Assembly (NCBI RefSeq): GCF_028657195.3
Contig: NZ_JANCPR020000002.1
Span: 62,001 to 126,000, forward strand
DNA from: Streptomyces iconiensis
GTDB lineage: Bacteria; Actinomycetota; Actinomycetes; Streptomycetales; Streptomycetaceae
DNA length: 64,000 bases
Direction: 5' to 3'
The notes below the pieces were generated by a model. It made no database searches, was not told the DNA's origin, and saw only the letters and a list, made by a program, of their open reading frames with translations. Position 1 is the first letter of the stretch; each line of letters begins with the position of its first letter. Positions 25,131 to 34,158 of the stretch are shown here, in pieces. Position numbers and translations under genes: made by a program.

Positions 25131-26348
25131 CTACCACCGCACCGGCACCTCGCACAGTCCGCCGACCACCAGGCCCTCCACACGCTCCAGGTCACCGGCC
25201 GGAACGTCCAGTTCCAGCGACGGCAGCTTGCGCAGCAACGTCTCCAGCGCGACGTGCAGTTCGGTACGGGCCAGCGCCTGGCCCAGGCACGAGTGGGGGC
25301 CGGCGCCGAACGTCAGGTGGGGGTTCAAAGAACGGCTCAGATCCATCTCGTCAGCGCCGTCGAAGACCGTCTCGTCGCGGTTGGCCGCCGGCATGCTGCA
25401 GATCACGGTGGTGCCGCGCGGCAGCGTCTCGCCGTCGACCTCGACGTCCTCGCTGAGGTAACGCCGCAGGCCGAAGCCGAGGTTGGCGTCGAAGCGCAGC
25501 ACCTCTTCGACGGCCGTACGCACCAGTGAAGGATCGGCCAGCAGCCGCTCCCAGCGGGTACGGTCGGCCAGCAGCATGGCGACCATCTTGCCGATCATGT
25601 TCGCTGTGGTCTCGTGTCCCGCCACCAGCAACGACAGCCCGGTGGCGCAGAGTTCGTCGTCGGAGAGCCCCACCCCCTCGCCCGCGCTCTCCTCGATGAG
25701 CATGCTGAGCAGGTCGTCGGCGGGAGCGGCGCGCTTGGCCGTGATGAGTCCCGACATGTAGGCGACGAACTCCGCCTGGGCGGCCTCGGTCTCCGCCCTG
25801 GTGAACCGGGTGAGGCTGAGCATCGCGTCGGACCAGTGGGAGAAGCGGTCCCGGTCGGCGGCGGGCACGCCGAGCATGTCGCAGATCACGTACACCGGCA
25901 GCGGGAAGCCCACATGGGCCCTGAGGTCCGCCGGGCTGCCCCGCTCCACCATGCCGTCGACCAGCTTCTCCGCGATCCCGGTCATCGCGGGCCGCAGCGC
26001 CGTCATGCGCTTCGCCGTGAACCACTTGCCCACCTGGCGCCGCCACCTCTGGTGCGGCTCCCCCTTGCCGGGAACGAGCACCGACGAGTCACCGGAGACG
26101 GCGGCACCGCCCGCCCCACCCGGCGCGGGCCGCGCGGCGCCGTCCTGCGCCGTGGGACGCGAGAAGCGCCGGTCGGCGAGCATGTTCTTCACATGCTCGT
26201 GACGGGTCAGCAGCGTCGCGCGGTCACCGCTGGGCAGCTCGACCGCTGCCACAGGGCAGCGCTGCCGCAACCGCTCCCACTCGGCGGGCGGCTCCAGCGC
26301 CGCCTCGTACGCCAACGGGTACGGCACGACCTGTTCTTCCTGCCCCAT
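25131..26348 (-). CDS. cytochrome P450, CYP105/107-like
   Basis: A 405-residue class I bacterial P450. All landmarks are present: I-helix LLVAGHETTANMIG with the acid-alcohol pair, K-helix EEVLRF, and haem-binding FGAGPHSCLGQALARTEL. The start MGQEEQVVPYPL at 26348 follows GGAAGGGG. It is a stand-alone oxidase with no ferredoxin gene beside it, so it uses a redox partner encoded elsewhere. The substrate is unknown. It may serve the large cluster that begins just beyond, but its regulation seems tied to the convergent TetR. Confidence 0.92.
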   Translation of the reverse strand: MGQEEQVVPYPLAYEAALEPPAEWERLRQRCPVAAVELPSGDRATLLTRHEHVKNMLADRRFSRPTAQDGAARPAPGGAGGAAVSGDSSVLVPGKGEPHQRWRRQVGKWFTAKRMTALRPAMTGIAEKLVDGMVERGSPADLRAHVGFPLPVYVICDMLGVPAADRDRFSHWSDAMLSLTRFTRAETEAAQAEFVAYMSGLITAKRAAPADDLLSMLIEESAGEGVGLSDDELCATGLSLLVAGHETTANMIGKMVAMLLADRTRWERLLADPSLVRTAVEEVLRFDANLGFGLRRYLSEDVEVDGETLPRGTTVICSMPAANRDETVFDGADEMDLSRSLNPHLTFGAGPHSCLGQALARTELHVALETLLRKLPSLELDVPAGDLERVEGLVVGGLCEVPVRW

Positions 26349-26392
26349 CTCGCATCCCCTTCCCGAAGCACGGCGTGACACCGCATCACTTC

Positions 26393-26406
26393 CCTACACC
26401 TGTAGG
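26393..26406. promoter_or_regulatory. inverted repeat CCTACA-CC-TGTAGG, likely TetR-type operator
   Basis: A perfect 6+2+6 inverted repeat 45 bp upstream of the P450 start, within the probable promoter. Size and symmetry suit a TetR dimer, and a TetR gene sits just past the P450. The pairing is inferred from position. Confidence 0.5.
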
Positions 26407-26500
26407 TTAGGCGGCAGGTGTGGAGGGGTCCAGAGCGCGTGCCCCGCTCCCGGCGGGTGCGCGGCAGCCGGCGCCTCTTCCCGTGGGGCCCGTACGGCTG

Positions 26501-29500
26501 TCACTCCTTCTCGCGGAGCGCAGCGCGCAGCTCAGCGCGCCGGCTGATCCCCAACTTCCGGTAGGTGCTCGTCAGATGGGTCTCGACAGTGCGCCGCGCG
26601 AGCTGGAGCAGATCGGCGATCTCCCCGTTCGTCAGGCCGTCGGCGGCGAATCCGGCGACGCGGCGCTCGCTGCCCGTAAGAGACAGGGGGCCGGTGCGCG
26701 CGCTCGCTGTGCGGCGCGCTCCGCCGTCCCGCAGCGCGTCCTCGGCGAGCCTCTGAAGCCGGAGAGCGCCGAGGCGTTCGGCATGTACGGCCGCCTCCCT
26801 GAGCTGGTCGCGGGCGCGTGCCCGCTCCCCTGCCGTGGTGAGTCGGCGTCCCTGCGCGAGCAGCGCCGAGACGAGTTCCGTGCCTGGCGGCGCGTTCCGC
26901 AGTACGCGTACGGCCTCAGTGGCGAGGTCGAGGCCGCGACGGCCGTCCGAGACGGCGGCCAGGCCCCGCAGTGCGCGCCCCACCGTCCGGGGCGTGTCCC
27001 ACACCCGTGCGAGGCGCAGCTCCTTCTCGGCCAGCGCGAGCGCCTCCCGCCGTCTGCCGAGGGCGAGGCAGCACTCGGCGGCTGCCGTGCGCCATGGGGT
27101 GACGACCGGGCTGTGGACCTCGCGCGCCGCCTGGCGCCGCCCGCACTCAAGGAAGTCGTGCAGAGCGCCCGCCGGGTCGCCCGCGGCGAGCCGCTGCACA
27201 CCCCGCGCGTACAGGAACCGGTTCACCTCCCAGGAGTCCGGGGCCTCGCTGAGGTCGAACCGTGCCGCGAAGCGCGCGGCCCGCTCCGTACGGCCCGTCT
27301 CCACCAGCGCGATCAGGGCGTGCGCATGCCTGTTGCACGGTCCGGCCGGGCCCGGGCCGGCTTCCTCGGTTTCCGGTGCGGCGGCGAGCAGGTGCGGGAG
27401 GTCGTACCGGGCGGCGGCGACGTCCGTGCGTACGTTCAGCAGCGCGTCCCGCATCGGGTGCAGCAGCGGGGGGTGCTGCCCGGACAGGCCGCGCTCGACG
27501 AGCCGCTCCGCCTCTTCGAGTTCGTCGGCCCACTGGGCGACGGCGGCGGCCGTGCCCAGCAGAAAGGGCTCGGCAAGCGGCTCGGCGGGCTCGGCGAGCA
27601 GCGCGTGCAGCCGTTCCATCGCGCTGCGCGCCGATGTGAGCCCTGCCGTCGCCGCATGCCGTACGAGCAGGGCCTGTCCGGCCGTGCCGACCCCCTCGGG
27701 CGCCTGCTCGGCGCTGGCCCGCAGCAGCCGGTACACCTCCCGTCTGGTCGTCTGGTCCTGGTCGGACAGCAGCGCGGTGGTGTTGCGCAAGGTGAGGGCG
27801 AGGTCGGGGTTGTCGGCCAACTGTCCGTCCAGCCCGCGCAGCAGGTCCATGGCGGCATGGACCTTGCCGCGGCCGATCAGCGCCGTGCCGAAGGCCATCG
27901 CCGCGCGCACCGTGCCCTGCGGGGTGCCGGGCAGCCGCAACGCCTCGGAGAACCGCGGCAGTCCGGCCGTGGAGCGCTGGTCCGCGTACTCCAGGGACCC
28001 CAGCTCGGTGAGCAGCCGCTGCCGTTCGGCCCCCGGCATCGGCTCGGCAAGGGCGCGGCGCAGCAAGGCGACGGCGTGGCCGGGGCTGTTGTCGCGCACG
28101 GCGGATGCGGCGGTGTCCGTCAGCACCGACAGGGCCCATGGCTCGCCGACGGGCGAGGCGCGCAGTAACCGCCGGGCCACCTCCTGGGTGCGGTCGCCGC
28201 GCCGCATCATCGCCGCTGCCGCCGCCCGGTTGGCCGTCTGCCGCCTGGCCGCGGTCCAGCCGCTCAACACGGCGTCGCGCACGAGGGGATGGGCGTAGCG
28301 GTGCCTGCCTGAGCACTCGCGCAGCAGGCCGAGCCGTGTCATCGCGGTGAGCCAGCCGCCGACGCGTACGGGGTCGGCTCCGGTCACCTCACCGAGCAAC
28401 GCGGCCAGGCGCGCGTGGGGGCTGTCGGCGAGACCGGTGCGGTCGGTGTGATCGGTGCAATCGGTGTGATCGGCGCAATCGGTGTGATCGGCGCGGTGGG
28501 CGAGATCGGCTGGATCCGGTGGGTACGCCTTCGCCGGTCCTGTGACGCCGGCGGGTTCTGTATCCGCGCTCGGGCCTGCTGGCGCTGGGGGGCCAGGCGC
28601 GCGCCCCCCGTGCTCGGCGTGCTCGGCGTCCCCGCCGCTCTCACCGTCGCCGGCCTCCCGGCCGCCGCTCATGTCGCCCTCGTCGTCCTCGTCCAGCGCC
28701 GCGAGCGTGCGCGCCACCTCTGCCGTCGTGTGTCCCGCGCTGTCCAGCCACCATGCGACAGCCGCCGGGTACGCGCCCGAATACAGCTCGGCGCACGTCT
28801 CCGGCACGGTGGCGGTGGCGGAGGACCCGCCGTCGAGGTCGTTGAGGAGAGCCAGGTCGTCCAGTAAGGCGTTCAGGAGCAGAGGGCTGGCCGTACCGGC
28901 CCGTAAGCAGCAGTCGACCCACTGCTCGCTCGCCGCGGGGAAGGCCGAGCGTATGAGTGCCGTTGCCGAGTTGCCGGTCAGCGGGGCGAGGGTGCCGGTG
29001 CGGACGACGGCGGGCGGGAGCGTGTGCGTGAAGCCGGCCGGGGACGGGTCGATGTCGTACTGGCCTCGTTCGGTCACCACGAGCAGCACGGGGAAACGGT
29101 CGATGTGTCGTGCCACCTCGGTGAGCCAGCGGCGCGAGGCGCCGTCGGCGAGGTGAACGTCGTCGACGGCGACCAGCAGCGGTGCCCCGGTGGCGTACGG
29201 GCCGAGCAGCCGCCACGGCCTGTCCTCGCTCCCGTCCTGGCCCCCGTCCCGGCCGCTCGGCACGCCGTCGGCCAACTCCGGTGCCGAGCTGAGGAGATGG
29301 CGTACGGCGGCGAAGGGGAGCGCGCCCTCGTCAGGGGAGCAGCGGGCGCGCAGCACGCGCATTCCGCTCTCCGCCGCGCGCTGGGCGGCGGCCTCCAGCA
29401 CGCTGGTGCGTCCGGTCCCGGTGGCCCCGCGCAGCAGCACCAGGCGGCCTGCGCCGCCACGGGTGCTCTCGGCTCCGGCCGCCAACAGGCCGAGCGCGTC

Positions 29501-29611
29501 CTGGTGTTCACGTGCGGTGGGGATCGTTCCGCTGTCCTGCCGCTGATGCCGTGCGGCTGATCTCGTGGTACCGCTCGTGGTGCTCCACGATGCATGAACC
29601 TCTTCTGACAT
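26501..29611 (-). CDS. LAL-type (large ATP-binding LuxR) transcriptional regulator with three TTA codons
   Basis: About 1,036 residues. An N-terminal AAA ATPase has Walker A GATGTGRTSV and a Walker B-like LLVAVDDVHLAD. A long TPR-like helical middle follows, and a C-terminal LuxR helix-turn-helix (LTGSERRVAGFAADGLTNGEIADLLQLARRTVETHLTSTYRKLGISRRAEL). LAL proteins are typical cluster-situated activators. In-frame TTA leucine codons, which need the bldA tRNA, occur with first bases at 28906, 28867 and 28168 on the coding strand. The start is either ATG 29611 or GTG 29632; neither has a strong ribosome site. It is divergent from the operon at 30127 and probably activates the cluster. Confidence 0.88.
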   Translation of the reverse strand: MSEEVHASWSTTSGTTRSAARHQRQDSGTIPTAREHQDALGLLAAGAESTRGGAGRLVLLRGATGTGRTSVLEAAAQRAAESGMRVLRARCSPDEGALPFAAVRHLLSSAPELADGVPSGRDGGQDGSEDRPWRLLGPYATGAPLLVAVDDVHLADGASRRWLTEVARHIDRFPVLLVVTERGQYDIDPSPAGFTHTLPPAVVRTGTLAPLTGNSATALIRSAFPAASEQWVDCCLRAGTASPLLLNALLDDLALLNDLDGGSSATATVPETCAELYSGAYPAAVAWWLDSAGHTTAEVARTLAALDEDDEGDMSGGREAGDGESGGDAEHAEHGGRAPGPPAPAGPSADTEPAGVTGPAKAYPPDPADLAHRADHTDCADHTDCTDHTDRTGLADSPHARLAALLGEVTGADPVRVGGWLTAMTRLGLLRECSGRHRYAHPLVRDAVLSGWTAARRQTANRAAAAAMMRRGDRTQEVARRLLRASPVGEPWALSVLTDTAASAVRDNSPGHAVALLRRALAEPMPGAERQRLLTELGSLEYADQRSTAGLPRFSEALRLPGTPQGTVRAAMAFGTALIGRGKVHAAMDLLRGLDGQLADNPDLALTLRNTTALLSDQDQTTRREVYRLLRASAEQAPEGVGTAGQALLVRHAATAGLTSARSAMERLHALLAEPAEPLAEPFLLGTAAAVAQWADELEEAERLVERGLSGQHPPLLHPMRDALLNVRTDVAAARYDLPHLLAAAPETEEAGPGPAGPCNRHAHALIALVETGRTERAARFAARFDLSEAPDSWEVNRFLYARGVQRLAAGDPAGALHDFLECGRRQAAREVHSPVVTPWRTAAAECCLALGRRREALALAEKELRLARVWDTPRTVGRALRGLAAVSDGRRGLDLATEAVRVLRNAPPGTELVSALLAQGRRLTTAGERARARDQLREAAVHAERLGALRLQRLAEDALRDGGARRTASARTGPLSLTGSERRVAGFAADGLTNGEIADLLQLARRTVETHLTSTYRKLGISRRAELRAALREKE
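28445..28516 (-). repeat. 18-bp in-frame tandem repeats inside the LAL gene
   Basis: GGTGTGATCGGTGCAATC and close variants occur about four times in tandem (28445-28516, plus-strand reading), with a partial copy before. They encode an Asp-His-Thr-Asp-Cys-rich linker (ADHTDCADHTDCTDHTD) in the ATPase part of the regulator. The unit keeps frame, so length variation would be tolerated. It is probably a flexible insert. Confidence 0.8.
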
Positions 29612-30126
29612 AGCAGGGTGGATCCGGAACACCTGTCACCAGCCTTACCTTGGCGGCATGTACGTGGACATGGGAGGAATCGGATGCCCACCATATTTCG
29701 CGGCACAACCTCCACCGGCGTTGCCGGGGTCGGAAACCGGACGTCCGGACGCGCCACGGAACGGGCTTCCGGAGCGGTCCACGCGCACGCTCGCGCAGAG
29801 CGCCGGAGAGCGCCGCGCCGGCTCCCTTCCCGGGCCGCCTCGGACAGAGCCGCATACGGCAGAGCGGCATACGACGGCCCGTCCTGCGCCTGAGCCTCTC
29901 CCACCCGTCAGGACACAGGACAGGGCGCTCCCGCTCCTCGGTGCTGAGGAAGTCGCGTGCTTCCAGCGGGAGTTGCCGCGCACCTTCCGGCGCCGTGCGG
30001 GCCCGGGCCGGCGGCTCGCCGGCCCGGGGGCGCTCACCGGGGCCTCAGCCGGTGCGGGTTCCCGGACGTACTCGCCCCCCAGACCGTGGACAGCATGGAC
30101 GTCGCACAGAACGGAGGATGCCGCCT
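29612..30126. other. 515-bp divergent promoter region between LAL regulator and cluster
   Basis: No gene is supported here; frames crossing it lack the strong third-position GC bias of neighbours. It should hold promoters for the regulator (minus) and for the HprK-like operon (plus). A half-site GGAACACC (29626-29633) matches half of the inverted repeat found at 45880. GGAGG at 30112-30116 is the ribosome-binding site of the gene at 30127. Confidence 0.45.
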
Positions 30127-31227
30127 ATGGCATCGGAGCAGGACACGGACTTAGCCTGGCACGACGTGTTGTTCCGGGTCCGCAGTGAGGTCCCCGAAGC
30201 CGTCGGCTACGTGAGAAGCCAGCACCGTCTGGCGACGGCTCCCCCGGCGCGGGCCGTGGCCCGGATCGACGTCAGGGCGGTGCGGTCCCGTGAACAGCTC
30301 GAAGAGCTGAGCGCCGCGCAGGCCACCGAACACCGTGAGTCGTACGCGGGATGGTGGTACCGGTGCCACCGGGACGAAGAAGGCGCGTACGTACTCGTCT
30401 CGGACGGGGGCCATGAATTCGCACACGCCCTGCGGACCCCCGACTTCCGCTCGTGGGAGGTCGTCACCGCACAGGCCGGTGAACTCGGACTGGTCGTCAC
30501 GCGGACCGTCAGGGAGCTGGTCCGCGAGCACTTCGTCGGGCGCGGCGCGCTCATGCTGCACGGCGCGGCAGCCGTGCTCCCCGACGGCACGGGGCTCGTG
30601 CTCGCCGGCTCGTCCGGCGCCGGCAAGACCTCGATCGCGGTCCAGGCCGCTCGCGCCGGGGGCTCCTGTGTGGCGACGGACCGTGTGCTGCTGCTGCCGG
30701 ACGGGCCGGCCTGGATCGCGGTGGGGCTGCCCATGTCCACCCGGCTCACGGCGGAGGCCGCGCTCACCCTGGGTATCGCGCCGGGCCGGAGCGACTCCCT
30801 CATCCGGCACGGTGAGGCCGCCGTGCGCCGGCCCGACCCCAAGGGCAAGATCTCGCTCAGCAACGAGGAGATGTACCGGCTCGCCGGCGTCGAATTCACC
30901 ACGGCCACCCGCGTCGACCAGTTGATGCTGCTGGAGAACACCGGTGTGGTCCGCCCCGTCACCAGGCCGCTGCCGGCCGCTGAGGCCGGGGCCGCTCTCC
31001 GGGAACACATCCTGGTGCCCGACACCGCCTACCGCAGCCGGTGGCTGGCGGCCGACCCGCGGCCGGAGCCCGCCGGACAGCTGGCCGCTGCCCTGAGGCA
31101 TCTTGTGGGAGCGCTCCCCGCTCGGCACAGCGCGTGGACACCGGCGACCCACGAGAGAGACTTCCTGCTGAACTGGCTGACGCAGCCCGCCGATGACACC
31201 ACCCTGACGACAGGAGCCCGTTCGTGA
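30127..31227 (+). CDS. HPr-kinase-like P-loop protein A
   Basis: A 366-residue protein. The C-terminal half holds an HPr kinase/phosphorylase-like P-loop (MLHGAAAVLPDGTGLVLAGSSGAGKTSIAVQAARAG) followed by SCVATDRVLLLPDGPAWIAVGLPMSTRL, the layout of the HprK fold. The N-terminal ~130 residues are unassigned. HprK-like proteins in natural-product clusters are not carbon regulators; known examples phosphorylate a peptide or small molecule (lasso-peptide kinases). ATG 30127 follows GGAGG at 30112-30116. It is first in an operon with the Nudix and SDR genes. A second, different HprK-like gene is at 35182. Confidence 0.75.
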   Translation: MASEQDTDLAWHDVLFRVRSEVPEAVGYVRSQHRLATAPPARAVARIDVRAVRSREQLEELSAAQATEHRESYAGWWYRCHRDEEGAYVLVSDGGHEFAHALRTPDFRSWEVVTAQAGELGLVVTRTVRELVREHFVGRGALMLHGAAAVLPDGTGLVLAGSSGAGKTSIAVQAARAGGSCVATDRVLLLPDGPAWIAVGLPMSTRLTAEAALTLGIAPGRSDSLIRHGEAAVRRPDPKGKISLSNEEMYRLAGVEFTTATRVDQLMLLENTGVVRPVTRPLPAAEAGAALREHILVPDTAYRSRWLAADPRPEPAGQLAAALRHLVGALPARHSAWTPATHERDFLLNWLTQPADDTTLTTGARS

Positions 31228-31727
31228 CCGACCCCCAGCCAGGCAAGCGGCCGACCCCCGCGATCCGGCACAGTTCCCGCGCACTGCTCCTGGACGAGGA
31301 GGATCTGCTGCTCCTCTTCTCCAGCAAGGACGAAGCGGACGGCAGCACCTTCTGGTATCCGGTGGGCGGCGGTATCAAGAAGGGCGAGTCTCCCGAGGAC
31401 GCACTGCGCAGGGAGGTCGAGGAGGAGACGGGGCTGAAGGATCTGACGGTGGGACCGCAGATCTGGTACCGGAAGGCAGTGGCCTCCTGGGGCGGCAACA
31501 CCTACGACTGCCGCGAGCGGTTCTTCCTGTGCCGCGTGCCCCACTTCACCATCGACACCAGCGGCTTCAGCCAGGGCGAACGCGACACGGTCTCCGGCCA
31601 CCACTGGTGGACCCAGGACGAACTCGCCTCCACGGCCGACCGGTTGGTGCCCGCCGATCTGGCCCCGCGCCTGCGCGCGATCCTCGCCGACGGCGTACCC
31701 GACGTGCCCGACGCCGTCAGCAGCTGA
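31224..31727 (+). CDS. Nudix hydrolase
   Basis: A 167-residue Nudix-fold hydrolase. The Nudix box GGIKKGESPEDALRREVEEETGL matches Gx5Ex7REVEEExG, so the metal-binding glutamates are intact. Such enzymes cleave X-linked nucleoside diphosphates. In this cluster the substrate could be a nucleotide-activated cyclitol or an inhibitory nucleotide. GTG 31224 overlaps the stop of the HprK-like gene (GTGA), so the two are translated together. Confidence 0.9.
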   Translation: MTDPQPGKRPTPAIRHSSRALLLDEEDLLLLFSSKDEADGSTFWYPVGGGIKKGESPEDALRREVEEETGLKDLTVGPQIWYRKAVASWGGNTYDCRERFFLCRVPHFTIDTSGFSQGERDTVSGHHWWTQDELASTADRLVPADLAPRLRAILADGVPDVPDAVSS

Positions 31728-31750
31728 CCACAGGACCGGAAGGCGGACAG

Positions 31751-32530
31751 GTGCGAGGACTTCGAGGACGGCCGGCGTTGGTGACCGGCGGCGCCCAGGG
31801 CATCGGCAGGGCGACAGCGGACCGCCTCATCGACGAGGGCGCCCAGGTCATGATCATGGACACGGACGAGGAGTCCGGACGGTCCACCGTCGCGGAACTG
31901 GAGGAGAGAGCCGGGGGGAAGCGCATCGGCTTCGTACGGGGCGACATCTCCGACGAGTCCCAGGTCGTCGCGGCCGTACGGGCGACGGAGCAGTCCTTCG
32001 GCGGCGTGGAGTTGCTGGTGAACTGCGCCGCTGTCTTCGTCATGCGCGGGGTGGAGGCCACCGTCGAGGAATGGCGGCGCGTCATGGACGTCAACGTCAT
32101 GGGGCACGCGCTGATGGTCAAGCACACGGCCCCCCTGATGGAGGCAGCCGGCGGCGGCAGCGTCGTCAACATCTCCTCCATCTCCGCGCACATCGCACAG
32201 CCCGGGTTCCTCACCTACAGCGCCACCAAGGCGGCCATCGTGGGAATGACCCGGTGCATGGCGACGGACCTCGCCGCCAAGGGGATCCGGGTGAATGCGG
32301 TGAGCCCGGGGACCGTGTGGAACGCGAATCTCGCGCGCCGTTACCGCGAGAAGTACGGGCTTTCGCGCGCAGGCGCCGACGCACATCCTGACATCGGCGG
32401 CCGGCATATGCTCCACCGCACGGCCGACCCACAGGAGATCGCCTCAACCATCGCCTTTCTTCTTTCCAGTGAGGCCAGTTTCGTCACGGGCGAGAATCTC
32501 ATGGTCGACGCCGGGCATTCCGTTATGTGA
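31751..32530 (+). CDS. short-chain dehydrogenase (cluster copy A)
   Basis: A 259-residue SDR: ALVTGGAQGIGRATADRL cofactor loop, then a variant NCAA in place of NNAG, then Ser in NISSISAHIAQ and TYSATKAA as the catalytic Tyr-x3-Lys. It closely resembles the second cluster SDR at 51059, sharing ISAHIAQ, GxTRCMAxDLA and SPGTVWNAN. This indicates duplication, with the two acting on related intermediates, plausibly oxidising hydroxyls of the cyclitol before transamination. GTG 31751 follows GGAAGGCGGACAG. It ends the first operon. Confidence 0.88.
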   Translation: MRGLRGRPALVTGGAQGIGRATADRLIDEGAQVMIMDTDEESGRSTVAELEERAGGKRIGFVRGDISDESQVVAAVRATEQSFGGVELLVNCAAVFVMRGVEATVEEWRRVMDVNVMGHALMVKHTAPLMEAAGGGSVVNISSISAHIAQPGFLTYSATKAAIVGMTRCMATDLAAKGIRVNAVSPGTVWNANLARRYREKYGLSRAGADAHPDIGGRHMLHRTADPQEIASTIAFLLSSEASFVTGENLMVDAGHSVM

Positions 32531-33045
32531 TCGACGGTCCTGCACGCGTACCGCGGCGAATTGACGGGTGATTCATCGGTCTCGCAGAAACGGCTGTTCT
32601 GCCGCGCGAGAAATCAGCAACCGCAGCTCGCCGGGCGTGGAGCAGCGTGACACGCATGGGCACAGCCGTGTCCTGGCGTTCTGGCACCCCGGCACCCTGA
32701 CCTGCGGCGTGAAGGTGAAGGGCGCGGCTGCGCGCGCTGACCCCCGTGGGGCCGCGCGGCGGGATCGTGCGCAGGGGCCGCGCGGCGCGAAAAGGCGCGC
32801 GGTAAAAGGTGCGGGTGAGGCGAGTTTTCTCCTGGCGATTATTCCGCCCGGCCCACCGCCGGCGCGATTCATTACCGTGCGTGATCGGCTTTGAACAAGA
32901 AATTACCCGGCAGGTGTTGCGGGCCGTGAATAATCATTGTTAGAACTGTGCAACCGCAGTGGTCCAGGCACTTCGAAGCGAAGCGCCAGAATTATTGAGA
33001 TCAATAACCGATTGGTCGTCGGATCAACGCCCGGAGGATAAACCT
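32531..33045. other. 515-bp promoter region upstream of the MIPS-like operon
   Basis: No gene. The first ~300 bp are mixed and contain a duplicated GGGGCCGCGCGGCG-like element near 32750-32800. The last ~160 bp (about 32880-33045) are unusually AT-rich for this genome, as expected of a promoter. They hold the operator-like palindrome at 32992-33007. CGGAGG before 33046 is the ribosome site of the next gene. Confidence 0.55.
32992..33007. promoter_or_regulatory. palindrome TTATTGAGATCAATAA, candidate operator
   Basis: Two perfect 7-bp arms around a GA centre, 38 bp before the start of the MIPS-like gene. The AT-rich sequence is exceptional here and the position overlaps or follows the expected promoter. 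The cluster encodes an IclR protein (38149) and a LAL regulator, either of which might bind it. Confidence 0.55.
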
Positions 33046-34158
33046 GTGAGTAACAATGCGATCAGGGTCGCGCTGGTCGGTGTCGGTTCTTGCGCCTCCA
33101 GTCTCGTGCAGTCCGTGGTACTGGACCGTGAATGTGGAGGGCCCGCCAATGGTCTGATGCATGAACACATCGGTGGTCACCGGCTGGGAGACGTCGAGTT
33201 CGTCGCGGCGTTCGACGTCGACAGCACCAAGGTGGGCCAGGACCTCTCCGAGGCCATACACGCCGGCCGTACCGCGGCCGTGCGGCACGTCGTCGTGCCC
33301 CACCAGGGCATGACCGTCCAGGCAGGACCGCTGCTCGACGGGCTCGACGGGACGCTCGGCACCGTGGTCAGCCCGCATGCCGAGGTCTCCGGCGCCTCCG
33401 TCACCTCGCTCGCAGCCGCCATGGCCGAGGCCAGGCCCGACCTGGTGGTGTGCCTGCTGCCCACCGGCTCGACCGAGGCCGTCACCGCGTACGCCCGGGC
33501 CAGCGCCGAGGCAGGCGCCGGATTCATCAACGCGACCCCCGAGCCCGTCGCCAACTCCACCGAACTCGCCGCGCTGTTCACCGAGCGCGGCGTCGTGCTC
33601 CTCGGCGACGACCTGCGCAGCCACCTGGGCGCCACCACCCTGCACACCGCGCTCATCGAGCTGTTCCAGAGCCGCGGCGTCGAGGTCAAGGACAACTACC
33701 AGCTCAACGTCGGCGGCAACACCGACTTCCTCAACCTCTCCGACCCGGCACGCTCCCGGTCCAAGCAGCTCTCCAAGCGCAAGGCCCTCGCCAACGCGGG
33801 CATCGACTCGCGTGAGGTGGCCGCCGGACCCAACGGCTTCGTCAAGCACCTCGGCGACCGCAAGGTGGGCTTCCTGCGTATCGAGGGCGAGAGCATCATC
33901 GGCGCCCCCGTCTCCATGGAGGTCCGCCTGGAGGTCGAGGACAGCCCCAACGCGGCGGCGGTACTGGCCAACGCCGTGCGCGTGGCCCACTGCGCCGCAC
34001 GGCAGGGCATGGTGGGGGTGATCGACCCGGTGTGCGCCTTCCTCTTCAAGAGCCCCAAGTCCGGCGCCAAGGAGTCCACGGCGCTGCACGACTTCCAGGC
34101 GTTCGTACGCAAGTCGGGGGAGCATGACGCTCGTCAGGCGGCCGACGGGCGTGAGTGA
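33046..34158 (+). CDS. myo-inositol-1-phosphate synthase homologue
   Basis: A 370-residue member of the actinobacterial inositol-phosphate synthase family, which converts a sugar phosphate to a cyclitol phosphate with NAD as internal cofactor. Visible features are RVALVGVGSCASSLVQ (NAD loop), NCTPEP-like INATPEPVANS, GDDLRSHLGATTLH, NYQLNVGGNTDFLNL and lysine-rich SRSKQLSKRKAL near the active site. Length is as in the family. GTG 33046 has CGGAGG upstream. Family members in antibiotic clusters can make normal inositol phosphate or, as Ari2 of aristeromycin, a five-membered cyclitol phosphate. It heads the operon 33046-38877 and is probably the committed step. Confidence 0.92.
   Translation: MSNNAIRVALVGVGSCASSLVQSVVLDRECGGPANGLMHEHIGGHRLGDVEFVAAFDVDSTKVGQDLSEAIHAGRTAAVRHVVVPHQGMTVQAGPLLDGLDGTLGTVVSPHAEVSGASVTSLAAAMAEARPDLVVCLLPTGSTEAVTAYARASAEAGAGFINATPEPVANSTELAALFTERGVVLLGDDLRSHLGATTLHTALIELFQSRGVEVKDNYQLNVGGNTDFLNLSDPARSRSKQLSKRKALANAGIDSREVAAGPNGFVKHLGDRKVGFLRIEGESIIGAPVSMEVRLEVEDSPNAAAVLANAVRVAHCAARQGMVGVIDPVCAFLFKSPKSGAKESTALHDFQAFVRKSGEHDARQAADGRE

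Noticed and set aside
26501..26800. Additional TTA codon at about 26677-26679
   Set aside because: The triplet TAA on the plus strand is out of frame with the LAL gene; the codons there read CTT ACG.
28445..28516. CRISPR-like array from the 18-bp repeats
   Set aside because: Units are directly contiguous with no spacers, keep the frame of the LAL gene and encode a repeat linker.
29658..30188. Open frame beginning MYVDMGGIGCPPYFAAQ in the LAL/HprK-like intergenic region, possible peptide gene
   Set aside because: No good ribosome site, mixed third codon positions, and a Pro/Arg-rich body that continues into the HprK-like gene in another frame.
32568..32894. Frame of 108 codons upstream of the MIPS-like gene
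   Set aside because: Arg/Ala-rich with mixed codon bias and no ribosome site; it lies in the promoter region.
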